Notes under the pieces: generated by a model | Databases searched by the model: none | Told to the model about the DNA's origin: nothing | Seen by the model: the letters and a program-made list of their open reading frames with translations, nothing else | In this document: piece by piece, positions 17,505 to 25,907 of the stretch | Layout of the letters: each line of letters starts with the position of its first letter | Position numbering within the stretch: position 1 is the first letter of the stretch | Program-made: the position numbers and the translations under genes | NCBI RefSeq assembly: GCF_002159555.1 | Contig: NZ_NFIV01000001.1 | Coordinates: 186,001 to 250,000, forward strand | Origin: Muribaculum sp. An289 | Lineage (GTDB): Bacteria > Bacteroidota > Bacteroidia > Bacteroidales > UBA932 | Direction of reading: 5' to 3' | Length of the DNA: 64,000 bases

Positions 17505-18605
17505 TCATTTACTGAAAGTCTCCTTGAACTTCCTGTCATAAAGTTCGGGATGGTTCTCCTTGAGCTCCGCGAGCCTTCCGGCCTTGTCGATTTCGTCCCA
17601 GGTCATCCCCGCAAGTTCCGCGGACCTGTCAGAGCCGCTACCGATAAAGTCGTTTATGCGCCCCTTCTTTTTAGGTAACGAGTCAATGAGTTTTCTCGCA
17701 TTCGCCTCGTCTGATTTCATGAGGGCCATGAACGTTGCTGTCTGCTCCTGCGTTATCCTGCCGTCCGCCACGGCCGAGTCTACGAACGCCTTCCTTGCGG
17801 CCTCTGCGGCCTCGTCGCGTTCCTTTTCGAGCGTGTCCACCCGTGCCTGCAATGCCGGCACCTTGGCCGCATCGTTTTCCAGTTCCGCCACGCGCCGCAT
17901 GACTTCGTCGTCGTTTGCGACATTCTTGAATGACGGCCTTTTCCTGATTTCTTCTAAAAGTCCCATGTCTTTATCATATTTTGCACGCCTGTCAGCCAGG
18001 CTGTTGGTTAATTCGTAAATTTCCTCCGCGGAAGGATTGTCATTGCGGTCGGCCCCTTCCATGTCATATATGGAATCGGCCAGGCCCATCTCCAACGCTT
18101 CCTGCGCGTTTATCCAATGGTCGCCGCCTGAAAAATACCGTGATATTACGTCCTGCACGTCCATCTTGCACTTCCCGGCTATGATCTGTGCAAGTATGAC
18201 CTGCGCCTGTTCGGCCTCCTGGGCCGCGCGGCGTATCTCCTCCGATGTGCCGTATGCGCCCCCGGACACCTGGTGCAACATGAGGCGGGCGAAGCGGGAC
18301 ATGTGCAGCGGTTTCCCGCACAAGGCTATGACGGAAGCTATTGAAGCCGCTATGCCGTCCACGTATATGTTGATTTCAGAAGCGGAATTCCTCAGGGCGT
18401 TGCAGATAGCGATGCCGGAAAAGACCTCCCCTCCGTAGCTGTTTATGCGCACGTCTATGCTTCCGTACTGTTCCTGCAGCGACAGCAGTTCCGCCACCAC
18501 GTCGGAGGCGTCGACCCTCTCGTGTGTCCCGATAGGTCCGTAGAGCAGTATGCAGGCGCTCCCTCTGCCTGGTCCCGGTATGACATTGAAAAATTTCCTT
18601 TCCAT
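17505..18605 (-). CDS. prohead protease with fused scaffold (ClpP-like)
   Basis: A 366-aa protein. Residues 1-190 are a ClpP-type (S14) serine protease with Ser88 (DGIAASIAS) and His111 (MLHQVSGG). Residues about 230-340 are a charged coiled coil resembling a capsid scaffold, like Mu protein I with its internal scaffold. It matures the prohead. It is the first gene of the leftward late operon, with a short leader. Confidence 0.9.
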   Translation of the reverse strand: MERKFFNVIPGPGRGSACILLYGPIGTHERVDASDVVAELLSLQEQYGSIDVRINSYGGEVFSGIAICNALRNSASEINIYVDGIAASIASVIALCGKPLHMSRFARLMLHQVSGGAYGTSEEIRRAAQEAEQAQVILAQIIAGKCKMDVQDVISRYFSGGDHWINAQEALEMGLADSIYDMEGADRNDNPSAEEIYELTNSLADRRAKYDKDMGLLEEIRKRPSFKNVANDDEVMRRVAELENDAAKVPALQARVDTLEKERDEAAEAARKAFVDSAVADGRITQEQTATFMALMKSDEANARKLIDSLPKKKGRINDFIGSGSDRSAELAGMTWDEIDKAGRLAELKENHPELYDRKFKETFSK

Positions 18606-18621
18606 CCTTGAAATGTTTGTG

Positions 18622-18652
18622 CAAAGATGACCGATTGCCGCAAACCGTCAAA
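18622..18652 (-). promoter_or_regulatory. candidate promoter of leftward late operon
   Basis: Read on the minus strand: TTTG (18652-18649), a 19-base spacer and CATCTTTG (18629-18622), one base off TAnnTTTG. It lies just ahead of the protease start. The imperfect -7 box fits an activator-dependent late promoter; that dependence is inferred. Confidence 0.45.
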
Positions 18653-18664
18653 AACTTGATTTAA

Positions 18665-18713
18665 TGACACTTCGATTTTTGAAGTATCACACTCCGATTT
18701 TCGCAGTGTGATA
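18665..18713. promoter_or_regulatory. two adjacent dyads between divergent late operons (activator sites)
   Basis: Dyad 1 has arms TGACACTTC / GAAGTATCA (one mismatch) around GATTTTT, 18665-18689. Dyad 2 has perfect arms TATCACACT / AGTGTGATA around CCGATTTTCGC, 18685-18713. Both have CGATTTT at the centre and their centres are 22 bases apart. Position between head and tail operons suggests sites for the phage late-gene activator. Confidence 0.55.
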
Positions 18714-18769
18714 AAAACAGAATTTCACGCACCGCCCGCAACGGGTGATATTTGCAATAAAAAAAAGCG

Positions 18770-19216
18770 ATGGCGCCATTGAAAAATGAACAGAAGAAGT
18801 CCCTTGCGAGGGAAATATACCTCCTCGGCTCGTACACCCTTGAGGAGATTGCCTCCAAGGTGGGCACGACGAGGCAGACCGTGGGCCGCTGGGCCAAGTC
18901 GGAAGGGTGGGACGAGCTCAAGGCGGGCATGACCATAACCCGCGAACAGATACTCAAGAACATGTACCGCCAGATTGACGAAATCAATTCCGGCATATTG
19001 CAACGCGAGGCCGGGCAACGCTTTGCCAATGCCAAGGAGGCAGACGTGCTTGCGAAGCTCGCGGCGGCCATCGACAAGATGGAACGCGAGGCCGGACTTG
19101 CCGACATGGTGTCGGTCGGCATACGCTTCTGCGAATGGGTCCGCAAGACGGACATCGATATGGGGAAACAAGTGGCCTCCCTATGGGATGCCTTCATCAA
19201 GGATGCGATAAACTGA
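18770..19216 (+). CDS. terminase small subunit
   Basis: A 148-aa protein with an N-terminal helix-turn-helix (YTLEEIASKVGTTRQTVGRWA, about residues 22-42) followed by long helices, as in TerS proteins that recognise packaging DNA. First gene of the rightward head operon. Confidence 0.82.
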   Translation: MAPLKNEQKKSLAREIYLLGSYTLEEIASKVGTTRQTVGRWAKSEGWDELKAGMTITREQILKNMYRQIDEINSGILQREAGQRFANAKEADVLAKLAAAIDKMEREAGLADMVSVGIRFCEWVRKTDIDMGKQVASLWDAFIKDAIN

Positions 19217-19218
19217 CC

Positions 19219-19962
19219 ATGGCATACGGAATACCATACAAAGGCTCGAAGAACAAAATTGCCGGATGGGTGGTGTCCCATTTCCCAGAGGCGGAGCATT
19301 TTTACGATGTCTTCGCCGGAGGGTGTGCGGTCGCCCATGCGGCAATGCTTTCCGGAAAATTCAAGTCGTTCCATTTGAACGACATCCAGGAACAATATCC
19401 CCGCATGTTCGTCGATGCCGTACGTGGCAAGTTCAAGGACGGCGCGGCTGCCGTCACCAGGGAGGAATTCCACCGCATGAAAAACACCGACCCATACGTG
19501 GCGGCATGCTGGAGTTTCGGGAACAACTGCAGGAATTACCTGTGGGGGAAGGATATCGAAGAAATAAGATATGTGGCATGCGACATGGTGCTGAACCCTT
19601 CATGGGAACGGCGCTTCGAGTGCTACAAAAAACTGATGAAAACTCCCGGGCCTTTGCCCAAGTTGGATCCCGTGCAGCGTTTGAAGCGCCTGCAGGTTTC
19701 CGGGGTTCCGCCGGTGGAAATCACGGTTACCGGGCTCGATTATGCGGATATCGCCTTTGAGAAAGACAGCGTGGTATATTGCGATCCCCCTTATTCGGGG
19801 ACCGATGGCTATGGGATGGAATTCGACCACTGCCGGTTTTACGACTGGCTCCGTGAGCTTCCCTGCCCCGCATTCGTGTCCGAATATTCGATGCCCGATG
19901 ATTTCACCGAAATAGGCTCGATAAGCAAAACATGCTCATTACCAGCGCATGGGGGGGGGTAA
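19219..19962 (+). CDS. D12-class DNA adenine N6-methyltransferase, out of frame at a poly-G tract
   Basis: As sequenced, 247 aa. Motif I is YDVFAGGCAVAHA (SAM binding, about residue 33) and the catalytic motif is DPPY (about residue 194). Nine G (19951-19959) end the frame at GGG-TAA. With eight or eleven G the frame continues KMTIEKLFIHKKWNP, the usual EKLF-type end of the family, and stops at 20008. That stop overlaps the terL ATG at 20005 (ATGA), strong support for the longer form as native. The enzyme probably protects phage DNA or alters host methylation. The truncated form may lack activity. Confidence 0.85.
   Translation: MAYGIPYKGSKNKIAGWVVSHFPEAEHFYDVFAGGCAVAHAAMLSGKFKSFHLNDIQEQYPRMFVDAVRGKFKDGAAAVTREEFHRMKNTDPYVAACWSFGNNCRNYLWGKDIEEIRYVACDMVLNPSWERRFECYKKLMKTPGPLPKLDPVQRLKRLQVSGVPPVEITVTGLDYADIAFEKDSVVYCDPPYSGTDGYGMEFDHCRFYDWLRELPCPAFVSEYSMPDDFTEIGSISKTCSLPAHGGG
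19951..19959 (+). repeat. G9 homopolymer near the 3' end of the methylase
   Basis: Nine consecutive G. Eight or eleven would join the methylase to its in-frame C-terminal tail; nine or ten stop it within a few codons. A slipped-strand phase-variation site or a sequencing error are the two explanations. Confidence 0.7.
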
Positions 19963-20004
19963 GATGACAATAGAGAAGTTATTCATCCATAAAAAATGGA
20001 ATCC

Positions 20005-21534
20005 ATGACAGCCGAGGAAAAATTAAAGATCAAAGAGTGGGAGGCATACCTTGAAGGCATCCGAAACAGCACTCCTGTGGAAAACGGGCTTGACGAGGCC
20101 GCAAAAAGACGGAAACTCGCATGGCTCGAAGCGCACCCGCTTGAATGGATAACGTATTTCTTCCCCGTATACGCCAGGTATCCGTTCGCGGAATTCCATA
20201 AAAGGGCGATAAGGCGCATCCTGTCCAATGACGAATGGTACGAGGTGCTCAGTTGGTCGCGCGAACTCGCGAAAAGCACCGTGGTGATGTTCTGCGCCAT
20301 GTTCCTCGCGCTGACCGGGAGGAAAAGGAACTTCATCCTCGCTTCGGCCACCGAGACGTCGGCGGAAAAACTGCTTGCGCCGTACAAGGCCAATTTCGAA
20401 GCCAACGGAAGGCTGAAGCAATTCTACGGGGAAACGGCCGTTCCCGGAAGCTGGACATCGACAGCCTTCAAACTGAGGAACGGCGCCGCTTTTTATGCGA
20501 TAGGCGCCGGGAACGCCCCGCGAGGCATGCGCAACGAGTCCGTCCGCCCTGATGCTATCATAGTGGACGATTTCGATACAGACGAGGACTGCCGGAACAC
20601 TGTGACGTTGGACAAGAAATGGGACTGGTTCGAAAAGGCCCTGTACCCGACCCGTTCAGTCAGCAAGCCGACACTGGTGATATTCTGCGGGAACATCATA
20701 GCCAAGGACACGTGCGTGGCCCGCGCCGGAAAGATGGCCGACCACTGGGACATCGTGAACATCGTGGACAGGGACGGGAACAGCACGTGGCCGGAAAAGA
20801 ACACCCCTGAGAAAATAGACAGGATAAGGATGTCGATATCGAAAAAGGCGTTCCAGGGCGAATACATGAACAACCCGGTAAGCGAGGGGAAGATATTCAA
20901 GAACCTGCCTTACGGCAAGGTGCCCGCTCTCAAAAAGTTCAAGTTCCTCGTGGTTTACGGCGATCCGGCCTATTCGAACAGGAAGGACAAGAGCGATTCG
21001 ATGAAGGCCGCATGGCTCGTGGGCAAGATTGGCGGGAAATACTACGTGATAAAGGGCTTCCTCGCAAGGGAGACGAACGCGAACTACATAGGGTGGTTCT
21101 ACGAGCTCAGGGATTACGTGGGAGGGAGGACGGCGGTCTATCTCTACCAGGAAAACAACAGCCTCCAGGACCCTTTCTTCGAGCAGGTGTTCAAACCGCT
21201 GATCCGGCAGGCGAACGGGAAAAGGCACGACAGCCTGTTCATCAGCCCCGACAACCGTGCCAAAATCGACAAGGCCGCGAGGATAGAGGCGAAACTCGAA
21301 CCCCTTGACAGGAACGGCTCGCTGGTATTCAACGAGGAGGAGAGGGACAATCCCCACATGGCGGAACTGCATGACCAGTTCGGCCTTTTCGAAATGTCGC
21401 TGCCCTACAACGCCGACGGCCCGGACTGCATCGAAGGAGCAGTGAAAATCATAGACGACAAGATGCTGGAGGCTTCTTCGGCAATAGACACCATGCCGTT
21501 TTCATCGTTCAGGGACAAATCAAAAAGGATGTGA
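20005..21534 (+). CDS. terminase large subunit (Mu gp28-like)
   Basis: A packaging motor of about 509 aa (an ATG three codons upstream at 19996 is an alternative). ATPase: SRELAKST (Walker A-like, about residue 88 of the longer form) and DAIIVDD (Walker B, about 186-192). Nuclease: VVYGDPAYS, about residue 320, and further acidic residues. The start at 20005 overlaps the restored methylase stop (ATGA), implying translational coupling. Confidence 0.92.
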   Translation: MTAEEKLKIKEWEAYLEGIRNSTPVENGLDEAAKRRKLAWLEAHPLEWITYFFPVYARYPFAEFHKRAIRRILSNDEWYEVLSWSRELAKSTVVMFCAMFLALTGRKRNFILASATETSAEKLLAPYKANFEANGRLKQFYGETAVPGSWTSTAFKLRNGAAFYAIGAGNAPRGMRNESVRPDAIIVDDFDTDEDCRNTVTLDKKWDWFEKALYPTRSVSKPTLVIFCGNIIAKDTCVARAGKMADHWDIVNIVDRDGNSTWPEKNTPEKIDRIRMSISKKAFQGEYMNNPVSEGKIFKNLPYGKVPALKKFKFLVVYGDPAYSNRKDKSDSMKAAWLVGKIGGKYYVIKGFLARETNANYIGWFYELRDYVGGRTAVYLYQENNSLQDPFFEQVFKPLIRQANGKRHDSLFISPDNRAKIDKAARIEAKLEPLDRNGSLVFNEEERDNPHMAELHDQFGLFEMSLPYNADGPDCIEGAVKIIDDKMLEASSAIDTMPFSSFRDKSKRM

Positions 21535-21535
21535 A

Positions 21536-21979
21536 ATGGAAAACTATAATTTTATAACATTGAGGGATTACGACGCCTCGATACACAGGGACATACTCGA
21601 TTCGCTCCTCCGCGGCGATGCCGCTTCGGACGGGGCAATAATAGAAGTGTGCGAGGACCGGGCGGTAATGGAGATGCGCTCGTACCTCGGAAAATTCTAC
21701 GACTGCGACAAGATTTTCTCGCAGACCGGGGAGGGGCGGCACCAGCTGGTGCTGATGATGGCCGTGGACATCGCGGTGTACCATCTCTTCTGCATCCACA
21801 ACCCGTACAAGATGTCGCAGGTCCGGAAGGACCGTTACGACAGGGCGGTGGAATGGCTGAAGGCCGTATCGCGCGGGGACATCACCATCGACGGCGCGCC
21901 CAGGCTTCCGGACTACACACAGTCGGCCAACAGCCCGTGGCAGATAACGGGCAACCCGTTAAGGGAAACGCATTTTTAA
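21536..21979 (+). CDS. head-tail connector protein gp36-like (DUF1320)
   Basis: A 147-aa protein matching the Mu gp36 family: AVMEMRSYLGKFYD, a central MMAVDIAVYHLFCIHNP helix and RYDRAVEWLKAVSRGDI. Proteins of this group complete the neck between portal and tail. Confidence 0.82.
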   Translation: MENYNFITLRDYDASIHRDILDSLLRGDAASDGAIIEVCEDRAVMEMRSYLGKFYDCDKIFSQTGEGRHQLVLMMAVDIAVYHLFCIHNPYKMSQVRKDRYDRAVEWLKAVSRGDITIDGAPRLPDYTQSANSPWQITGNPLRETHF

Positions 21980-22000
21980 CCGTTCAAACAGCGTTCAAAC
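21980..22000 (+). promoter_or_regulatory. CGTTCAAAC direct-repeat motif upstream of portal gene
   Basis: CCGTTCAAACA-G-CGTTCAAAC, two half-sites one helical turn apart, 13 bases before the portal ATG. A near-identical copy in the same orientation lies immediately before the ATG of the RecA-like ATPase gene (28112-28131). Confidence 0.4.
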
Positions 22001-22012
22001 ACCAGACATACC

Positions 22013-23365
22013 ATGAATGAATACAGGAAAAAAGGCCGCCCGGCAAAAGGGCGCAAGATAACTTCCGGGGGCGTAACGCAGCTCTCGGAGGAAAGGACGA
22101 GGCTGGACATCGTGCTCCAGTCCCCCGAAATATTCCATTTCGACATGCAGTCGTACATGTCGTCGCTGTCATCCGCCACGGCCATAGACTTGTACAGCCG
22201 TTCGAGGCTTTACGACATATACGCCTCCGTCCTGCTCGACCTGCACCTGACGGGGGTGATCAACAAAAGGCTTGCCGGCGTGTCCCGGATGCCGATAGAG
22301 TTCCGCAGGGACGGGAAGCCGGACGACGGCGTGAACGCGCATCTCCGCTCGCCGTGGTTCAGGCGTTTCGTGAAAGACCTGATGTGGTCCAAATTCTGGG
22401 GGTTCACCCTCGTGCAGTTCCGCAGGGACGGCAGGGGATGGATAGACTACGACCTCATAGACCGCAAGCATTTCGACCCGGTGAAAAGGGAGGTGCTGCG
22501 CTACGAGTCCGACACGTCCGGGGTGCCGGTCGGGGAATTCTCCGATGTCCTGTACGTGTCCGAGGGCGACAGGGAACTCGGGATGCTCGCAAAGATAGCA
22601 CCGATGGTGCTGTACAAGAGGGGGAACATGGGAGACTGGGCCGAGTTCTGCCAGGTGTTCGGAATGCCCATACGCGAATACACCTACAACGCCGGGGACG
22701 AGGAAGCGAGGCTGAGGCTGTTGAAGGATGCCAGAAGTCAGGGCGCGAACGCGGTGTACATACATCCCGACAACAGCACCCTGAACCTCATTGAATCCTC
22801 GAACAAATCCGGCACGGTGGACCTGTACGAGCGTTTCGCGAACATGTGCAACACCGAGATATCCATAGCGGTCCTCGGCAACACGCTGACGACCGATGCC
22901 AAATCGACCGGGACACAGGCGCTCGGCACCGTGCACAAGGAGGAGGAAGACCAGCTCAAGGAGGACGACAGGGATTTCATACTCGACGTCCTTAATTACG
23001 ACATGGCGGACATCTTCGCCTCCCTCGGGGTGGATGTGGCCGGAGGGGAGTTCTGCTATGTCGAAAAGAAAAAAATAGACAAGACCGTACAAATCAACGT
23101 CGTGGAGAAACTTTCCGCAATGGGCCTGCCGATATCCGACGGCTATCTGTACGAGACCTTCGACATTGACAAGCCTGAAGACTACGAGAAGCGCAAGGCG
23201 GACATGGAGGAGGAAAAACGCCTCAAGGCCGAACGCGCCGCACTGTTGGAGAAGCGGCTGAAGGACGGCGGCGTTAAAGGGAACGGGGGTGAAGGAAAAT
23301 TCATTGACAGGCTCAAGGGTTTTTTCGCCGCGGCCCCGCAGGACGGGGCTCCCTTGAAGTACTGA
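22013..23365 (+). CDS. portal protein (Mu gp29-like, DUF935)
   Basis: A 450-aa portal of the DUF935 family: FYDLIDRKHFDP-type core (IDYDLIDRKHFDPVKREV), PMVLYKRGNMGDWAEFCQVF and a clip region LLKDARSQGANAVYIHPD. The dodecameric portal is the DNA gate of the head. The C-terminus is rich in Lys/Glu helices. Confidence 0.9.
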   Translation: MNEYRKKGRPAKGRKITSGGVTQLSEERTRLDIVLQSPEIFHFDMQSYMSSLSSATAIDLYSRSRLYDIYASVLLDLHLTGVINKRLAGVSRMPIEFRRDGKPDDGVNAHLRSPWFRRFVKDLMWSKFWGFTLVQFRRDGRGWIDYDLIDRKHFDPVKREVLRYESDTSGVPVGEFSDVLYVSEGDRELGMLAKIAPMVLYKRGNMGDWAEFCQVFGMPIREYTYNAGDEEARLRLLKDARSQGANAVYIHPDNSTLNLIESSNKSGTVDLYERFANMCNTEISIAVLGNTLTTDAKSTGTQALGTVHKEEEDQLKEDDRDFILDVLNYDMADIFASLGVDVAGGEFCYVEKKKIDKTVQINVVEKLSAMGLPISDGYLYETFDIDKPEDYEKRKADMEEEKRLKAERAALLEKRLKDGGVKGNGGEGKFIDRLKGFFAAAPQDGAPLKY

Positions 23366-24612
23366 TCGACTCCCTTTACGGCCACAGGTGCGAATCTTGC
23401 GGCGGACTGTACGGCGATGCCCGGCAGGAAATATCGTTCAGTCCCGAAGCACTGGCCAAAGGGCTCAGGGAGATATGGTCCGGCATGGATGTGCGCAGCC
23501 GCATACAGCGGGACATCTTCGAGGAGACCCTGAGGCTGTTCGACAAGGCGGCGGCCGAGGGGCTTGCCGAGTCCGGGAAGGCCGCCGACGACATGTTCCT
23601 TGACGAAATCAGACGGAACAACGCCGTGTTCTCGGCGTTCCGCACGCACAGGATGCAGAACGACCTGGCATCGAGGCTGCTGGACGGGGACGGCAACCTG
23701 AAAAGCTTCGACCGGTGGGTGCGCGACGTCCGGGGCATGACGTCGCACTATTGCGGAAGCTGGCTCCGGACCGAGTACGACACGGCCGTCATCAGGGCGC
23801 ACCGCGCCGCCGACTGGAGGCACTTCGAGGACGAGGCGGACGTGTTCCCGAATGTACGATGGATGCCCACGACCTCGCCGAACCAGGACCCGCTGCACCG
23901 CCAGTACTGGGAAGCCCGGCTCACCCTGCCCGTGAACCATCCGTTCTGGAACGACCACCGTCCGGGCGACAGGTGGAACTGCAAGTGTTCATTGCGGCAG
24001 ACGGACGAACCGGCAGACGATTCCGTGATCCGCAAGTTCTACCCCGTCAAGGCGCAGCCCGGCCTTGACAACAACCCCGCAACGGACGGCAAACTGTTCT
24101 CGGATTCGCACCCTTATTATACCAAGGCTTACCCTGGCGCGGAAAAGGCCGCGGAAACCATGGCGCTTAAAAAGCAAATCAAGGGAATCATCGTACAGGT
24201 CAAGGAGACATTCCCGACCGGACAGGCCGTCAAGATAGGGAATCTCGACAGGTCCGTGCTGCGTTTCATTGAAAAACGTGGGATAACCCCGGTATCGGAC
24301 GAAATCTTCGTGACCGACCATAGGATAAAACATGCCATTCGCGAGAATAAGACAGACAAAGGGAAGACTGTCAATCCGGATCATTTGGCCGATGCCCTTT
24401 CCGACCTTGGCAGGCTGGAAGTGTATTGGGACGAGAAGCAGAAAGGCCTGTGGTACGTGGAGACAGTGGACGGTATCACGAACAAATACGTGTTCAGAAT
24501 AAACGAGAAAATAAAAGCGGACGGACAAAGAATCACTGTGAATTCATTCGTCACAGCCGGAATCATAGATAAAAGTACCTTGAAAATGATTGAACTTATA
24601 AAAATAAAATGA
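23362..24612 (+). CDS. MuF-family head protein with C-terminal toxin-like nuclease domain
   Basis: About 416 aa if it starts at CTG 23362, whose CTGA overlaps the portal stop. The first ATG (23485) would drop a protein-like segment IDSLYGHRCESCGGLYGDA with a CxxC pair. Residues about 150-225 are the MuF core (NHPFWNDHRPGDRWNCKC). The last 140 residues (from KKQIKGIIVQVKETFP) are lower in GC and resemble the phage barnase-EndoU-colicin E5/D-RelE nuclease group often fused to MuF. Pattern: ITPVSDEIFVTDHRIKHA, later LWYVETVDG and ITVNSF. MuF is a minor head protein, so the domain could enter the next host with DNA. Confidence 0.78.
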   Translation: MIDSLYGHRCESCGGLYGDARQEISFSPEALAKGLREIWSGMDVRSRIQRDIFEETLRLFDKAAAEGLAESGKAADDMFLDEIRRNNAVFSAFRTHRMQNDLASRLLDGDGNLKSFDRWVRDVRGMTSHYCGSWLRTEYDTAVIRAHRAADWRHFEDEADVFPNVRWMPTTSPNQDPLHRQYWEARLTLPVNHPFWNDHRPGDRWNCKCSLRQTDEPADDSVIRKFYPVKAQPGLDNNPATDGKLFSDSHPYYTKAYPGAEKAAETMALKKQIKGIIVQVKETFPTGQAVKIGNLDRSVLRFIEKRGITPVSDEIFVTDHRIKHAIRENKTDKGKTVNPDHLADALSDLGRLEVYWDEKQKGLWYVETVDGITNKYVFRINEKIKADGQRITVNSFVTAGIIDKSTLKMIELIKIK

Positions 24613-24704
24613 TTCTCATACGGTAAGGACTCGAACCTTACAATATAAGGGGTTTTAAACCCTTCCGCCTACCTGATGGCGGCATCGTATAAGAATCATT
24701 TTAT
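24604..24704 (-). ncRNA. tRNA-Leu(UAA)-like structure with extended acceptor helix
   Basis: Minus-strand RNA folding as a tRNA-like cloverleaf: D arm CCGCC-ATCAGGTA-GGCGG, anticodon-type arm GGG-TTTAAAA-CCC (anticodon TAA), short variable region, T arm TAAGG-TTCGAGT-CCTTA. Acceptor arms TTATACG/CGTATGA (24692-24686, 24622-24616) continue outward into a total helix of about 19 bp. One pair is G-U on the minus strand but A-C on the plus strand, favouring a minus-strand RNA. No encoded CCA. The extended helix, short variable arm and an extra base at the T-stem junction argue against an ordinary tRNA. It overlaps the end of the MuF-toxin gene in antisense. Confidence 0.55.
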
Positions 24705-24753
24705 AGCGCGAATATATTAAAAGTTTTTTACAAAACAAAAAATATCATAAAAA

Positions 24754-25353
24754 ATGTCACCGGAACTTGAGAAATCAATAAACCTGCTGCTGAAGAAACT
24801 TGAACGCGTGCGCGACAGGGAACTCCCGGTGCGTGTCGGCAGGGCGGTCGTGAACGGGATCAGGGACAATTTCAACCGGGGCGGATTCTACGGCAAGCCG
24901 TGGAAAACGCCGATAAGGTCGAAAGCAGGCTTCAGGGGAGCCACGGGGCGGTACGGGCCGCTGCTGTCCGGTACCAACCACCTGAGGGATTCGACCGACT
25001 ACATCCCAGGTACCGGGCGCGTGGCAATCCGCAACACCGCCCATTATGCCGGAACGCACAACGATGGGGCGGACATCGCCGTGACCGCCAGGATGAAGAA
25101 GTTCTTCTGGGCGAAGCATTACGAGGCCGCAGGGGATGTCCCGGTGCTGAAAAGCGGCAGGCCGTCGCGGAGCAGGAAGGCCGATTCCATACGCGGGGAA
25201 GCCGCTTTCTGGCGCAACATGGCCTTGAAGAGGACAGGCAGCAAGATAAAAATACCGCAAAGGAAATTCATGGGGGAATCCCCGGAAGTGGGAAAGGCCG
25301 TAGAGGCCGAAACCATGAAGGCGCTGCAAAGGATTATCGACAACATAAAATGA
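24754..25353 (+). CDS. virion morphogenesis protein (Mu gpG-like)
   Basis: A 199-aa protein of the phage virion morphogenesis family: IRDNFNRGGFYGKPWKTPI, then LLSGTNHLRDS (about residue 70) and IPQRKFMGESPEV near the C-terminus. Family members take part in head or tail-tube completion. Its AT-rich leader follows the tRNA-like element. Confidence 0.85.
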   Translation: MSPELEKSINLLLKKLERVRDRELPVRVGRAVVNGIRDNFNRGGFYGKPWKTPIRSKAGFRGATGRYGPLLSGTNHLRDSTDYIPGTGRVAIRNTAHYAGTHNDGADIAVTARMKKFFWAKHYEAAGDVPVLKSGRPSRSRKADSIRGEAAFWRNMALKRTGSKIKIPQRKFMGESPEVGKAVEAETMKALQRIIDNIK

Positions 25354-25360
25354 TTGGAAT

Positions 25361-25873
25361 ATGGAAGAGACATTGCTAATGCCGCTGATACGGCATCTGT
25401 CCGAAAACATGAAAGGCGTGGAACTCGTCGATGAGGATTACGGACAGCTCGAGATGATAGACGATGAAAACCGGGACACATACCCCCTCGTGTTCCCGTC
25501 CGTACTCGTGGATGCCCCCGACACCTCATGGGACAACATCAAGGGGCTTTCGCAGAAAGGCCTGGCCACGGTCAGGGTACGGCTCCTCGTCGACTGCTAC
25601 GACGACACGCACGCATCGTCCGGGACTGTCAGGAGGATTGAGGAACGGGAAGTGCTGAGGCGCAGGCTGCACTCGCTCGTGCAGGGGTTCCGGGCCGAAA
25701 GCTGGACTACCGGGCTCGTGCGCGTTTCAAGCAGGTTTTACACCTACAATCATGGAATCAAGGTGTACGAGGCCTCATACACGGCCGAGGTCACGGAAAT
25801 GCTGCGGCCGGACACGGCGGCAATTCCCGGATCGTCAGTCAGGATAACAATTGAAAATGGACGGATGCCGTGA
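25361..25873 (+). CDS. tail completion protein gp37-like
   Basis: A 170-aa protein in the position of Mu gp37, last of the head operon. Contains TYPLVFPSVLVDAP and VRVRLLVDCYDDTH, fitting a tail-terminator or completion fold. Its final codons form the left arm of the terminator hairpin. Confidence 0.68.
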   Translation: MEETLLMPLIRHLSENMKGVELVDEDYGQLEMIDDENRDTYPLVFPSVLVDAPDTSWDNIKGLSQKGLATVRVRLLVDCYDDTHASSGTVRRIEEREVLRRRLHSLVQGFRAESWTTGLVRVSSRFYTYNHGIKVYEASYTAEVTEMLRPDTAAIPGSSVRITIENGRMP

Positions 25874-25892
25874 AGGTTCCGTCCATTTTCAA
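25851..25892. terminator. hairpin between convergent operons
   Basis: Perfect 14-base arms TTGAAAATGGACGG / CCGTCCATTTTCAA with a 14-base loop. No long T run, but the position between convergent gene ends suggests bidirectional termination or mRNA end protection. Confidence 0.6.
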
Positions 25893-25907
25893 TATATTCC
25901 GCCTATG

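Noticed and set aside
20656-21372. 238-codon minus-strand frame opposite terL
   Set aside because: Shadow of the terminase gene, whose motifs are clear on the plus strand.
22169-23092. 307-codon minus-strand frame opposite the portal gene
   Set aside because: Shadow frame caused by GC-rich third positions; portal motifs lie on the plus strand.
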